Assembly: GCA_026874595.1 (NCBI GenBank)
Contig: CM049313.1
Location: forward strand, 65,230,159 to 65,294,158
Length of the DNA stretch: 64,000 bases
Direction: 5' to 3'
Origin: Sipunculus nudus
Lineage: Eukaryota > Annelida > Sipuncula > Golfingiida > Sipunculidae
Part shown: in pieces, positions 24,915-38,179 of the stretch
Numbering within the stretch: the first letter of the stretch is position 1
Layout: the number at the start of each line of letters is the position of its first letter
Program-made: the position numbers and the translations under genes
The notes under the pieces: model-generated
Seen by the model: only the letters and a program-made list of their open reading frames with translations
Databases searched by the model: none
What the model was told of the DNA's origin: nothing

Positions 24915-25802
24915 ATCAAACAGCTATTCCATAAGCGTCACAAAAGAGGCTGTCCTGGAGGGCATTTTCAAAGCTCGTTTTCCTCTTAAGACCACCCTCA
25001 GCGTAAGTTTGCCTTAACTAATGTAGCGTTATGCTAAATGAGTAAAATCGTAAGTCACCAAGAAATAGTGATCATATCATATACATGTCATGTATAAGAA
25101 ATGCCCATAAAATGAGTTCAAACATTTAAACCAGTTCTTTGTACATTTTGTCAAATCTTCGAGGGTGGTGCAGGCCAAATCTTAACAGGTCTATGCTGTA
25201 ATGCAGTCAAAAGGAGCCATCGTCTGGCCCGGCCCAATAAACCTAAGGTATTACAGAAGGTCACATGTTTCACCTGTTCTTAAGGAATGACTATATGCAG
25301 GTTATATGTAACGATTATTTAAGCTTGCTGCTCTCTTGCATATGTTTGGCCAGGTTCATATTTCTTCATACAATTTCGTCGCTATTTACAAGTATAAACT
25401 GCAATTTTAGGAGTATTCATTTGTCTTAGTTTGCTGGGCAGATTTCAGTAATATTTTGGTAAAGCTTGTGGTCAAAAACAAGAAAACCTTAAGCTAGTTT
25501 CATCAGCTTCATTCTGAAATAGGTCTGACACTGAACATGTTTCATCTTTGGAGATTTTCCTACAAAATATTGGTGAGATTATACTCGATTTGATTCAATG
25601 ATCATGTACACAGAAAATTATGCTTCCATCTAAAATCCCTTTTCCGTATTTGTCCAGTTCATGTCGAACCCAACAATGCCATTTACGATTATTTGGGCAG
25701 GCTATATCAGGCTGCTTCTGTCAATCTGTCGGCATCTGTCTATTCCTTGGCACGTGATCACTCAGGTAAACTTCTTTTGGAAGTGTCGTGCTGGTACAAA
25801 CT
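24915..25802 (-). pseudogene. NNMT-like exon 2–3 relic, left arm
   Basis: Minus-strand exon 2 remnant at about 25,802–25,690 (GTACCAGCACGAC, TACCTGAGTGATCACGTG-like words) and exon 3 remnant at about 25,245–24,915. The exon 3 remnant keeps the CTGGCC, GACTGCAT, GCCTGCACCACC and GATTTGAC order, ending near GACGCTTATGGAATAGC. Many stops and indels; no exon 1. The inverse partner with the same damage class lies at 52,870–53,755, so decay largely predates the arm duplication. Confidence 0.7.
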
Positions 25803-25963
25803 TATATTTGGTCATAAAGAAGCCCAAATTGGTAATAAAATCTGTATTTTTAACATATAGACTTTTAACTGTTAATTAAGGTGAGGAACATTTGAATACT
25901 CGTACACTGTGCATTGTGCTGCCTTAAGGCAAGCAATTTTTTTAAAATTTTTTATGCAAGATT

Positions 25964-28350
25964 TTTAGCTCAGCTGACTTTCAGTCATGCTGGGCTATAG
26001 CGATGGGTCTTTGTCCGGCGTCCTTCCGTCTGTCCGTCCGGCCGTCCGGCCGGCCGTCCGTCCGTTAGCAGGGCACAAATCGTAACTGTAGGGGCTAGGG
26101 CCATGAAGCCTATGCAGGCTTAGAGGTTATAAAAAGATCTCCTTGCAAACCTGAAATTAGGTCACTGCGACCTATATTTTCGAAGTTATGGGGTGTGTTT
26201 GCACCCCCCAGAAATAACTCTTTGAGACAAAATTTTCATCCTAAACCTTCCATCTTTCACATACAGCTCACCTACCAACAGGGGAAGAACCATAATTTTT
26301 TTCAGGTCAAAAGGTCAAAGGTCAAGGTCACAGGGGCCCCTTCTTTGAAAAGCCTGTGGATGCATTTTAAGCCAACCCTTTCATCCCAATTCTTTGATCT
26401 TTCACATATAGCTCACTTACTAATTAAGTTGGAGAAGAATTCTATAGATTTTGAGGTCAAAAGGTAAAAGGTCAGGGTCACAGGATCCACTTCTTTGAAA
26501 GGTTGTGGACACATTTCAAGCTAGACTTTTCATTCCAAAACTTCCAGCACTGATATCGCTTCTCTGCCAACAGGGGAAAAGACCTGTTGATTTTGAGGTC
26601 AAAGGTCAAGTTCACAGCACCCACTTCTTGCGTGGAGTCTTTTTCAGGCAAACTTTTCAATCTGTACCTTCAATCTCTCATATATGGCTTACTTACCAAT
26701 AAGGGAAGAAGCCTATTGATGTTGAGGTCAAAAAATCAAAGGTCAGGGTCACAATATTTAATTGTTCTAAATGCTTGTGAGCATATTTAAAGTGTAACTG
26801 TTCAACCCAAACCTTCAGTCTTTTACATATGCCACATCTATGCATCACTCAGTTTGACTCAAACTTCATATTTATGGGTCTTTTTGCTTGAATAAATAAC
26901 TTATTGATTTTTGGGTCAGCTGGTCAGCAGGTTAAAGGTTGCAGGTCAAAGTTATTCACCCATTGGTTGCAAAGTAATTACACCAGATTTAAGTGGTTAG
27001 TAGTTACCCATCATTTAGAAAGAATCCAGTTGATATATGGGCAAAAGGCCAAGGTCATAGGTCAGGGATGTTCACAATTACTTATTTTATAGACCATCTC
27101 TATTTTTCTTGTATATATAACCATCCCACTCCAGCTGGTACATCTCCCTGTGTGGCTGTAATTGTGAGTGACACTGGTGACATATGACTCCCTTTTGTAT
27201 CAGCCTATTAAGTGATAAGACTCAGTGATAAGTACCTCGTTGCTTCATAACAAAAACACTGTTGTCAGAATGCTTCAGCCAGGCATTAAGACTATGAGAG
27301 TATAGTATTAAGGTTTAGCTACTGATTTATAAGTAAATGGGAACATTTTGCAGTTTATTTTATGGAATCCTAGCAATAAACTTAGTTTCCTAGATATCTG
27401 AATATTTTAATATATATCACCACATATAAAAGCAAGTGTTTGTTCTCATAATATGTGGATGTGTACCTTGATTTAGGATGGCTTTTTGTTTTATTTCAAG
27501 ACTCTTAGTCATGCTTTCTGCATTTCTTTTCTTTCAGGTTTGGCAGTTTACCTACCCTGCTGACCCCATTGAAAAGCAGAGTGATAATAAAAAATATTGG
27601 ACTTACACTTTTTACAATTGCATATCTATAAATCTGATATGAGGGCCTGGACATGCCTTTTGAATTATTTTGGGCATCCATTACTGGATAATTTGCCCCA
27701 AGTTTGGTCTCTTATTGGAGAATGTGGGATATCAAATGTCATACTTGTCAGAAATCCATTATGTCTGCCAGTTAGCCACCTTAGAAATTCTTTCTTCAGT
27801 GCAGTTTCAGTAATTTTTCTTTAATGTTTGGTCCGATTTAGAGAATGTTTGTTGTCTGATTTCAGACTTGTCAGAAGTCGAATATGGACACCAGGCAACC
27901 ATCTTTTAATTCCTTTAATGTAATCTTGTAAAGGATTGGGTCAAATATTTCTGAATAAATATTACCATCATTTATAAAAGTGCAGTACAGTTGGCTTGTA
28001 TTGAATAAAAATTCACACAGAAGCACCTGTTTCTCAATAATTCTTGCATGTATTTCCTTGATTTTTGCTATATATTTTGATCTTATATTTGTGGTGTTCC
28101 TTTTGAGACTGACAGGTTTCAAGCAAGCTGTTGGAATAGTTCCTGATAGCTTAACAATCATGCATTTTCCTCAGACCATCAATTCACTGTGTTTTAACCA
28201 GACATAGGTGATATATATTTCTGTTGTCATAGAAAATTTTCAACAAATTGGCAAATTGGTTCTTCAAAATTTGACTGGAAGTTGTGAATCTCAGTCCATG
28301 ATGTCACAGGTCATGCTTGGCAGCTGAGCGTCATGACCCATGGGTCACTT
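25964..28350 (+). mobile_element. 2.4-kb terminal-hairpin repeat, present only in the left arm
   Basis: The right arm has the empty site: GCAAGATT joins GTTAGATAT (inverse at about 52,695–52,705), while here 2,387 bp intervene. No target-site duplication is evident. The left end holds the family hairpin AGCTCAGCTGACT/AGTCATGCTGGGCT; the right end reads CATGACCCATGGGTCACTTG. Inside, at about 26,240–27,080, is a degenerate ~180-bp tandem array. Each unit carries AGCTCACTTACCAA and AGGTCAAAGGTCA-type words. No transposase ORF, so non-autonomous. The terminal hairpin, the CTAA-like end and the lack of duplication would fit a Helitron-like element, but the expected flanking T is missing. Confidence 0.65.
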
Positions 28351-28516
28351 GTTAGATATACTAATGATTGAACCTGATGATTAATATGATGGTAGAAATA
28401 GATATTTCCATATTATGATCGTGGGTAAAACATATGAGTTATGAACTTGAGTTCCAATTTATTATCCATTGCATTAGATTGGACAACTATAGGATTTACG
28501 AACTGAAGCTGCCACT

Positions 28517-29593
28517 TTTAAGTCTCAGATTTAAGCAACCACCAGTTAGGTGACAAGTCTCAGATTTAAGAAACAAACAGAAAGGTGCAGGGACCTAGAT
28601 AAAAGAAACAAACTTTTTGGTGACACGTGTCAGATTTAAGAAACAAACAATAGGTGATAAGTCCCAGGTTAAAGAAACAAACATCAGGTGATCAGTCCCA
28701 GGTTAAAGAAACAAACATCAGGTGATAAGTCCCAGGTTAAAGAAATAAGCTTCAGGTGATAGTCCCAGGTTAAAGAAACAAACATCAGGTGATAAGTCTG
28801 AGATTAAAGAATCAAACATCAGGTGAGAAGTCTTAGATTAAAGGATCAAACATCAGGTGAGAAGTCCAAGGTCAAAGAATCAAACATCAGGTGAGAAGTG
28901 CAAGGTTAAAGAAACAAACATCAGGTGATAAGCACCAGGTTAAAGAAACGAACATCAGGTGATAAGTTTTAGATTGAAGAAACAAACATTAGGTGATAAG
29001 TCTCAGATTAAGGAAACACACATTAAGGTAAAAAAACCCAAATCAAAGAAACAAACATTTAGGTGACAAATCTCGGGTAAAAACACACATTTAGGTGACA
29101 AGTCTCAGATTTAAGAAACAAACAGTAAGGTGTAGGGACCTAGATAAAAGAAACAAACATTTTGGTGACACGTCTCAGATTAAAGAAACAAACAATAGCT
29201 GATAAGTCCCAGGTTAAAGAAACAAACATCAGGTGATAAGTCCCAGGTTAAAGAAAAAACATCAGGTGATACGTCCCAGGTTGAAGAAATAAACATCAGG
29301 TGATAAGTCCCAGGTTACAGAAACAAACATCAGGTGATAAGTTACAGGTTAAAGAAACAGACATAAGGTGATAAGTCCAAGGTTGAAGAAATAAACATCA
29401 TGTGATAAGTCCCAGGTTAAAGAAACAAACATCAGGTGATCAGTCTTAGATTAAAGAAACAAACATCAGGTGAGAAGTCCAAGGTTAAAGAAACAAACAT
29501 CAGGTGATAAGTGCAAGGTTTAAGAAACAAACATCAGGTGATAAGTCCCAGGTTAAAGAAACAAACATCAGGTGATAAGTCTCAGATTAAGGA
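28517..29593 (+). repeat. 34-bp minisatellite, about 31–32 units, left arm
   Basis: Unit AGGTGATAAGTCCCAGGTTA plus AAGAAACAAACATC, 34 bp, repeated over about 1,077 bp with a few variant units at both edges. The right arm has the same array inverted but shorter (about 620 bp, some 18 units). Stops occur in the frames checked; non-coding. Confidence 0.9.
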
Positions 29594-31045
29594 CACCTAC
29601 TACAACAGTACCTTACACCTTTCTCACTGGGACACACATATAGAACATGAACAATTCAAAACAATAATCCCGCCTGACTATGCCTACTTGGTGAACTCTG
29701 TAATGATATTAATACCCCTTCTGCATGCTAAAGATATATAAACCATTGTTGCGAACAGGAAATATATCACACGTTTAACATCATTATTCACGACTATTTT
29801 ATTAAGACAATGAAAACGACAAGCATCACCATGTTTGCCCTGAATACATAACCCGAAGCGTCCTTTGTTGCTTATATATACCCTTACGATAATATTTATC
29901 TCAATATCTTCACAATACATCCTAGAACATCTGCTATATATCCAGAGAATTAGCTTTACATTTCTTAGAGCGGAATCTATCTGATACATAAAATAAAATA
30001 ACAATGATACTCACTCTAAACATATAGACATTTGTAACAACTACAGATATAGCTTGCTCTCTGAGCTAGCGGCTGCAAGCCAATAGACACAGTTAGTAGA
30101 GTTGCGTTGACGTAATTAACGAAAATAATATTTTTCTTGCCTGCTTGTCATTCTTCCTACCGCTTGTTGATGTGCATATTTAGAATATTGAGGAAAACGG
30201 CGTAAATGTTGAAGTATGAAACTTAGATAAAACTAAAACCTAGTTGTCGACTAGGAGCGACTTAAACAGACACTAATTACTTGTTACTGCGAAAACAGTG
30301 AGACATTAATGAATTTCCCCTCACTTCAGCCTGAAGATCGCGCCTTCTTGGTCTGCGCTTCTTCCTTAAATATTAGGAAGAAGACACCAATAAACGTGAC
30401 AACCAAATGTGGGCCGAATTTTGGGGAGACAAACAAGTATCCCTCCAGTATATATCAATAGATTAATATTGAGGACCTTCGTCTAGGGTAGTCCAAGCTG
30501 TTCATTTTTTCTCAGGAACTTGGGACAGAAAGCTTTGGACAGAAATTGTTTTGTCTGGACAAGCTAAGATTATGTTAAAAGTGAACCTTGGCCATAGATA
30601 ATCTAATGACCATGTGTCTCGACCACTGTATGCAGCAACAAAATTTTCATTTATCAAAGAATAAAGGTTGTTGGAGGTGAAAAGTTGAACTGTTAAGGTC
30701 ATTTGCATGATTTTTCCAGATATTGTATGGATGTATACATACATCAAATACAGGGGAAAATGGTCAACTTATCACACACACATATACATATATTTCTATA
30801 TATATCCATCACATCAAGCACACGAACGCTACACCCCGCTGCAACCCGTCGTCCCCCTAATCGATAACGTATAGATCCTTCCCTTACACGTGTCTTGATC
30901 AAGTTCCCATCGTGAAAACGCGGCTGTTACGATTGCTGCTACATATTTTCCAAGTAGCTGCTTCTGTGTGTTTTTAATAAAATCAAGCCAAAAAAAAAAT
31001 ATGCCAATATGCTTGATCCATCAGCCTCAAACGCTATGGCAAATG

Positions 31046-31135
<90 letters not shown>

Positions 31136-31730
31136 CGTTGCCGGATTTTTCAGCTTCTGCACCGTATCGGTAAATTGATATTTTTTTTTACTTACGGGCT
31201 CTCATAACAATATTTACTTTCTTGTATGGAAAGACGTTGCGTAGGTTATTTTGCATGTTGATCATATGTTGATTAGACATAATAAAAAATGTAAAAACAA
31301 TAAAATCCTGTTCGTTCAACAAACGAAAAAAATATTTCTTACTTCGTAGAACATGTCACTTTGATCCTATTTTGTTTTCAGAAAAGATTTCCTAAAATCA
31401 AAACTATATGTTTTGCGGAATTTATAAATTGACGGTTATCACTCAGCCACAGGGGCCAGATATGAACAAACGTTGAAACTAATGAATGTCCAATAACTGA
31501 TATTTAAACAGTGATACACCTTGCAAATGTTTCACGACTGTCTGTTTAAGCGCTTTACAAATTAAACGCATTAGATGTAAACTAATTTTTGTCAGATTCT
31601 CAAATAATATCAATATTTTCCTCTACTGAAACATCTTGGTTATAATTCTTCATGTAAAAGCTATAAACTTATGACAATGAAGAATTTGAAACCACAATAT
31701 TGTAAAAACTAAAAATATTCCACTATATAT
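29594..31730. other. Non-coding arm sequence
   Basis: Pairs with about 44,190–46,510 in inverse. It contains (TA)n at about 31,050–31,131. An 81-codon frame at 30,502–30,747 is open in both arms, but arm-to-arm changes are about 10 replacement to 2 silent, which argues against a protein. Confidence 0.6.
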
Positions 31731-31732
31731 CG

Positions 31733-32160
31733 CTAATTTTTGGTCCAAAGTCCAATGGCGAGTCCAGCAGCGTCACCATTCAAGGTTTCGAGGAGGGCTT
31801 TCCCTAACCCCCTTTCTTCATAAAACACAGGAGTAAGACCACCTTTCGTGTAAGCTTGCTTTATCTGATCTGACGTGATGCTTAATCCGTCAACTTTACG
31901 TCACCAAGAAAATAATGATCATCTGATATAATGGTCATATGGAAGAAATACCCATCAGTTTTTAGATATTTCATCAAGTTCAGTACAGATTTTTCAAAAT
32001 CTTCGAGGGTGGAGCAGGCCGCTTCTAAACAAGCAGATGTTGTTATGCAGTCCATTGGAACCACCGCTTGGCCCAGGAAAGGGTCTTCCAGAAGAACATC
32101 AACGGGAAGAACTCCCTTGATTCTCTGCCTCGCGTTTCTTCATAAAATTCTGGCCGTGTC
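31733..32160 (-). pseudogene. NNMT-like exon 3, left-arm partner of the intact gene
   Basis: Inverse copy of exon 3 of the gene at 40,492–44,186. It has acceptor TTTTCAAG before 32,160 and stop TAG at 31,735–31,733. Only about six substitutions in 430 positions separate the two, half of them silent, but this copy lacks single bases at two places (in GTAAAGTTGACG at about 31,896, and in AACGCGAGG near 32,130), each shifting the frame. Exons 1 and 2 are missing: the left arm lacks the 2.1 kb that corresponds to 40,066–42,185, with the junction at a TA-rich tract near 33,990. Either a young pseudogene, or the two indels are assembly errors on an already headless copy. Confidence 0.8.
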
Positions 32161-32823
32161 CTTGAAAAAGATGTTTAATTTTAATTACAATACTTGCAAT
32201 TACTATTGCAATACTGGTTTACTGTGGTTTACTCCCTAAGTTAAGATTCTCAAAACATATATCATTATATTGTATAATAGACTGTACAAATACGTATTTA
32301 TAAAAAAAAAGCATTTTACCAGTAGTGAAATTTGGGAAGGACGATTAACATGTGACTGGATAATGTGAACGTGAGAGATATTTGAGGAACGTTGGTTAAT
32401 GATGGTCGTATCATAGAAAACATAAAGTATGTGAGCATGGATGGTTCTTCTTTCCACAGTGTAATCAAGAACAATTGAAACACGTAAAGTAGAGAGGAAA
32501 AAAATCATCTGTATCGGAAGATTTATCCCAACTAAATCTTTGACTGCAAACAGGAGCGGGTACTGATATAGAGAGGTGCAGTTTATCCAAGGGCTCGAAT
32601 TTTGGTCAACTGATTTCACGTCATGCTTAGATACAAATTCTTACGACCAGTGTTTTTCTTAATCCATTCTGTGAGTCGTTTGCCATTTGCAGGGCGCTTT
32701 ATTACCTTATCTACATATTTCTTCGATACCATTATAAACTTGATTTGAAACAAATGAATGACTACATAAAAGTTGCCCAGGGATTGATTCGGAATATAAA
32801 CAATTTTCTGATAATCTGACAAC

Positions 32824-32825
<2 letters not shown>

Positions 32826-32884
<59 letters not shown>

Positions 32885-33811
32885 TTTAGTCATGTCAGTT
32901 TGTAGTCGAATAATAAACAGGTTAGTCTATATAACAAACAACACCAATGCTCCACACCTTTATGTCCACAGTTGGGCGCCATCTTTGGTTCTGATCTTAC
33001 GATTGTTCTAACCAAATAAACGATTGGATATTGTATGGCCCATCTTAAGATAAAAGGTGGGACAGACCCAATATCCGACCACCATCAACCCATGCATACA
33101 TATATAGCATTGAATACAATAGTGAAAAGAGAAAATATAATAAATGTCCCCTTATGCATGATCCATGTATCATACCGATTATATATTTTACCGATTCAAT
33201 GATCTGTCAATAACCGTATCTAGCTTTACTAGAACGACTGAGGTATTCCATTTTGTAACCCCTTGTTAATAATTTTTTTTTCTCTTCTTAAATCCTCTTG
33301 TAAATACCTGTCCCATTTGTACCTAGACTAGCGTGTTGATCTATTCTTGCCTCGGTGGAAATTAATGTAAATGGTTAGATATGTTATTAAACTTTGACAG
33401 AATTTGATAGGTAAAAGTCTGAAACCCGATTTTATTCATTGATATACATTAGTTTATTTTTTTCTAAAAAATTAAAATTATTATATTTTTATATGTTTTC
33501 TTGTTGATAAAATAAAATTATATCACATTTAGGTTTATAATTTAGGAATATAATAATATTTAATATATAATATTTAAATATATTAATGTGAAACTGTTAT
33601 TGATATCGGTATATAAACGAGGAGGGGGGACGGGCATATGACAAGTTAAATGCTATCAACATATAGTAGAAATCTGTTAAAGGGCCTCGTCCATCTTCAA
33701 ATGGATCTGAGCAAAAGAAATCAGTGAGTCATTACTCTTCCGTCTCAAGAATGGTTATTTGGTCTGTCCCCTCTTATGATGAGCGACCCAATATCTGATG
33801 TAGGTTGCCTG

Positions 33812-33883
<72 letters not shown>
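32826..33883. repeat. Two long (TA)n microsatellites
   Basis: (TA)n at about 32,826–32,881 and 33,815–33,883. Partners in the right arm sit at about 43,260–43,298 and 42,272–42,321, with different lengths. The sequence between is AT-rich and without genes. Confidence 0.8.
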
Positions 33884-33886
<3 letters not shown>

Positions 33887-34902
33887 ATTGAAACACCAGA
33901 TTCAGATAGCCTTCAGATTAATTTTTTCCTTTACTATATATAGATAAGACAAGTGTTCAAAGGAGAACTCTGCCACTGAGTAAAAAACATATTATATATA
34001 TATATTTAGGTGTCATTACCTGCAGCCACGGAAACGTTAAGGTCTAAAAGGAGGTAAATGAAGACCAGAGAATTGATCTAGCCTTTTTTCCTAATATTCT
34101 CAGAAAATGATACAATGATATTCATAGATAATAGTTTTACCTCTTTCCGGCTTTGGTAAAACAGGATGACCTACACTATCTGGAAATAGCAGGCCACTCT
34201 GTCCACACAGCATGTAATGCCTCCATGATGTTTTTACACTTTAAAAGATATTTGGAGTTTATCAGATAAGATCTTTATAATAAATTTGAAGGAAGTTCAG
34301 ATGCAAAATATATTTTCCACAGTCTAAAGAAATTTTTTACAGGGGATTCTAAAAAAATGAGAGGTGTGAACGAGGTGTTGTGACCAATTTCACCATGTAT
34401 TACTATGGTTTTCTCGCCGAGCAAGAAAAAGGCAGCATCATGTGAACCATAGTTTTCATGTGATTATAACTAATACATCTGTATAAATCTGACATAAGGT
34501 GTGAAAAAATATAAAATTTAGTTATATTGTTATCTTGATACCGAAAATGAACATTCAGTATAGAATTGTACAGTATAAAGACATGTGATAATATACCTCG
34601 GCTGTTTTAAATATGCTGTTGGGTACAATATTTTTATTTCTTTATGATTAAATTTACTTTATTCAACTTTAGGGATGTAACAAGGGTATATCTCCCTCCT
34701 ATACAAAAAAATATAATGAACAACTGAATAATTACAAGTAAACAAAATTATTAGATGGTTGTGTTTCTGTGCTAATCTGTTTCTTAAAAGAAGTAATGTT
34801 AATGATTGACACATGTTTAAAGACTTGTTTTGTGACGCCTTTGTTGCACAAGCTTTCGGAAGCCCAGCCCCCTTAATCGATCGAGTATACAGTCTTCATT
34901 TT

Positions 34903-35258
34903 AGCTCAGCTGACTGAAACTCATCTGAGCTACAGCGATCACTCGTTGTCAATCGTATGCCTTCTGCCCGTAAACAGGGCACGACTCGTAAACACTGGAC
35001 CTAGAAACATCTAACTAAAAATCTAAAGAGGTCCATAAAATGTCTTCTTTGAAACTTTAAATTTGGTTACTGTGACCTATATTCCCCAAGCTTTGAGGCT
35101 CGGGAGTACCCCTAGAATAGTAAAAAAAAGCTCAAATATCTGAATAACTGATGCACAGATTGCAAAAATTTTTCCCATGCATATTGATCTTTTAGTGTTT
35201 CATCATTTCCTGAAGACTGGTGGCGCCACCTGTATTTGTTTCTCATTTTACGCATTTT

Positions 35259-35262
<4 letters not shown>
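34903..35262 (+). mobile_element. Terminal-hairpin repeat copy at the inner end of the left arm
   Basis: Starts TTAGCTCAGCTGACTGAAA, whose first 30 bases fold into a near-perfect hairpin ending CATCTGAGCTA. It carries the 12-bp palindrome GGTGGCGCCACC at 35,219–35,230. Homology with the right arm ends just after it, at a (TA)n tract (35,261–35,289), so this element marks the inner edge of the arm. Confidence 0.7.
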
Positions 35263-35293
<31 letters not shown>

Positions 35294-36244
35294 GTCTCTC
35301 ATGGTGGATTGGTGGGTATGCAGCTGTCGGGCCGGTGCGTCGGGGTCGGGGGAGGGTGGTGGGACGGCGGGGGGGTTGGGTTGGAGATCCTTGGTTTTGA
35401 TCATCGTGAACGCCCAGTACTGAACTAGGTGGCTATATGTCAGTATTCCTGGAAGCAAAGTGACCTTAAATGGGCGCAATAACAACAGCGACTGAAAGTC
35501 TGTGATCCGGATCCGTTTGTAATCCGTGTACCATTTGAGAAGGCAAACTTAAGTACTCACGTTTCATGAAAGGTACAATTTTCAAAGAGGACTACCTAAT
35601 TTCATCACACTCATGAAGATCTTTCATTTCACCTTCTTGACATTGCAGCATTGCTTTGACGAGAATTCAAAAATTTATTTGGATATAGGTTTTTATTTTC
35701 CCAGGCTACAACATCTAGAACATAACGCTGTTTTATTAATGTTCTCTATGTCAAACCTTAGAGAATTCTTTATCGACAAGGTCAGATCTGCAAAAAAAAA
35801 TATATTATAATTGTGAACGCAAAAACTGTTGAAATACGGAATATAAAACCCTGATAAACTGTTTCAACAATACTCATTGACAAGTTCAACACTGGTAACC
35901 TTGACCTTGAATACAAGTTAAAATCAGCCGAAATATATTTTACTAACGTGATTTGCTAATATTTGGTCCTCAAATTCGATAGACAAATAGTTTCAACCAA
36001 GATCACAGAAGAGTTAAAAACTTGGGACCTTGATCTTATTCTTCACTTGGAACAACCTGTGAAGACAAGTTATGATTGGATTCCATCTGTACTGTTGACT
36101 TTGGTAACAGCAGGTCAAAGGTCAAAATTACATGTGAAGTTTATCTCAATTTGGCATACAGATGTTAAAAAAATTCTGTGAATGCTAGGCTACAATGCCA
36201 TGACCCATGGGCCAATTGTTATATTAAAACATTTTCCCCCATCA

Positions 36245-37298
36245 GATGAAGGTAGTGGAACTTGTGTTCACTTCTCCTTTGAATCAGCACAACACTTCCG
36301 GGAAGGTTATCTGAGTGATCACGTGTCCAGGCAAGGTGCTTACATATTGGCAGGAGCAGCCCGATAAAGCCTTAGATGTGACACCCCTGACACACCACGC
36401 GTCAGTCTTTACGGTAATGTGTATGACGGTCTTATATTATTTTTGTTATACCAGTAAATTGGCAGCCGAATGAAACAACTGTGTGTCGACCACTTTGTAT
36501 AAAAGGTTATTCTACCTCAATATATTTTTTTCTTTAAAAGTTTGTTTATGATATCGATAAAAATATTGAATTCTTCAGGGCGCTTGACTGCCTACTCCGC
36601 AATCAGAACTTCCGGAGTCGAAGCATTCTGATTAAGCCTTCAGGGCGCTTGACTGCCTACTCCGCAATCAGAACTTCCGGAGTCGAAGCATTCTGATTAA
36701 GCCTTCAAGGTCATATCTTTCACACAACGTTTTTACAATTATTTGTCAACATTTAGGTAAAAAGCATGTAATGTTTATTATGTAAACAAATATTTCTGTA
36801 TAAGAATTTACATCTTGATGTAAATATTTATTCTTTTAATTTGAAATTATTTCTATCTTTGAAAATATCACAATAATCCTTGCAGGTTTTTACTTCCACA
36901 GGAAACCATCAGGATATTTTTAAGACACGCTGAGGTAAACAAAGTTCTTTCCATTGATATTCGTCTTGATGAACCTCTTCTGGATCAAGCCCTGACCAAA
37001 TTTAATTGCATAACAACATTGGCCTGTTAGAAAGGCGCCTGTAACAGCTGAGCGGATTTTGACAAATCTGTTAAGAAATTTGATGAAGTATCTAAATCCT
37101 AATGGGTATTTCTGCCATATGACTCGTATAGAAGACGATAATTATCGTCTTTGCGAAGTAAGAATAGATACATTTTACTTTGTTTTACGCCCTTATATTA
37201 TGAAGAAAGAAGATTTTAAAGTGAACTCCAGGAAAAGGTTTGGGCTGACGTTGCGGGAATGGCCATCAGAGTTTGGAGTAATGATAGCGAAACGAATT
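36245..37298 (+). pseudogene. NNMT-like exon 2–3 pseudogene in the palindrome spacer
   Basis: Exon 2 remnant from acceptor CATCAG at 36,244 to about 36,420. It has lost the VLDVGSGP-coding start but keeps QHFREGYLSDHVSR and the donor end GGTAATGT/GTATG. Exon 3 remnant from TTCCACAG to about 37,298, with a TAA by codon 7, a TAG after TTLAC and several indels, yet readable LMKYLNPNGYFCHMTRI and a C-terminal AATAGCGAAACG-like end. Intron 1 sequence at 35,880–36,060 matches intron 1 of the gene at 546–3341, so that is its nearest relative. Clearly dead. Confidence 0.75.
36573..36702 (+). repeat. Perfect 65-bp tandem duplication with internal hairpin
   Basis: Two identical 65-bp units start at 36,573 and 36,638 (CTTCAGGGCGCTTGACTGCC). 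Each unit contains AATCAGAA and its inverse TTCTGATT around an 18-nt centre. It lies in the intron between the pseudo-exons 2 and 3. Being identical, the duplication is recent or homogenised. Confidence 0.85.
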
Positions 37299-38179
37299 AA
37301 TGATCAAGTCATAAGTTATTGATAATATGGCTTAAGTTGAAATTATATCGAACGTATTCACCATGAAAACACACATTAATATAACCAATATAGTAACTTT
37401 TATTTAGGATTAGATCAAGATATGAGTAGGTATTATCAATGGCGATGTGTTAAGCTTTATTCATTTATTGTTAAGGGTTGTTGAATATCTGTTTTATAAT
37501 GGCTCCTGCAATTTATACTGGATGCCACACCTACACCTTAAAGAATTTAAACATTATAACTGCGAACAAAGTCGGAACTATATTCCCCCAGATCTGAGGT
37601 GAAACCAGACGTTGGAAATTAAACAATTTTCTTTTCAAAATTTCTTTTGCTCCTGTTAACACACAGACGTCCTGGATATATTTTTATCGTGTATGATACA
37701 GATACAACACAGGGGTATAGAGAATGGTTTTTAGAGCTGTTACCAGTGTTCATGTGAAAGTCACATATCTATGTTCAGCGATGGATCAAGAATTGGCTTG
37801 AAAAATTGAAATGCGACGCGTTGTTTTTGCCCGATCTAATAAACATTTACTAGTATTCATGAATATGATTGAATCATATTATTATACAATCTACACTCAA
37901 CGATGGATGAATCAATGACTAAAATATTTGACATATGACCCGTTGTTTGCATGCATGGTCAGTCTCTTATAATTTACTAGTGTTCATGCATATTGAAAAA
38001 GTCATATTTTTGTACATGGGCGTCAATACAGGGATGTATATGTGTTTGTGTGTGTGTGGGGGGTATATTAGGTTATATTACCTGATTAGATATTTCATGG
38101 ACCTCCATGGGTGCAACTTTAGGATTGAAGGGCTTGCGAAAAAATGTGTGCCTAATCTGACTGCTTTCTGCTGACTTTT

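Larger units (their letters stand above)
12623..35262. repeat. Left arm of a giant imperfect inverted repeat
   Basis: Reads in inverse order and orientation against 38,846–64,000. Checked anchors: 12,623–12,700 with the last bases of the window; exon 3 at 14.5–14.9 with 61.6–62.1 kb; LINE 15.6–17.2 with 59.3–61.0; CTCF-like cluster 17.8–18.35 with 58.2–58.8; 24.9–25.8 with 52.9–53.8; minisatellite 28.5–29.6 with 51.9–52.5; exon 3 at 31.7–32.2 with 43.8–44.2; 34.9–35.26 with 38.85–39.2 kb. A 110-bp sample at 17.77 kb differs by two substitutions and one homopolymer base. A 246-bp sample at 30.5 kb differs at 12 sites. Large indels interrupt the pairing. The outer end is not determined because the right arm is cut by the window. 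Confidence 0.9.

Noticed and set aside
28517-29593. Possible CRISPR-like array
   Set aside because: Unit is a contiguous 34-bp tandem repeat without unique spacers, in a eukaryotic intron-bearing context; it is a minisatellite.
30502-30747. 81-aa frame open in both arms (also 45,345–45,590)
   Set aside because: Arm comparison gives about 10 replacement and 2 silent changes, as expected for neutral DNA; no domain and no splice context.
32236-32619. 127-aa minus-strand frame in the position of intron 2 of the headless copy
   Set aside because: No recognisable family, and the right arm has a ~0.2-kb deletion and different frame here. It is intronic by position.
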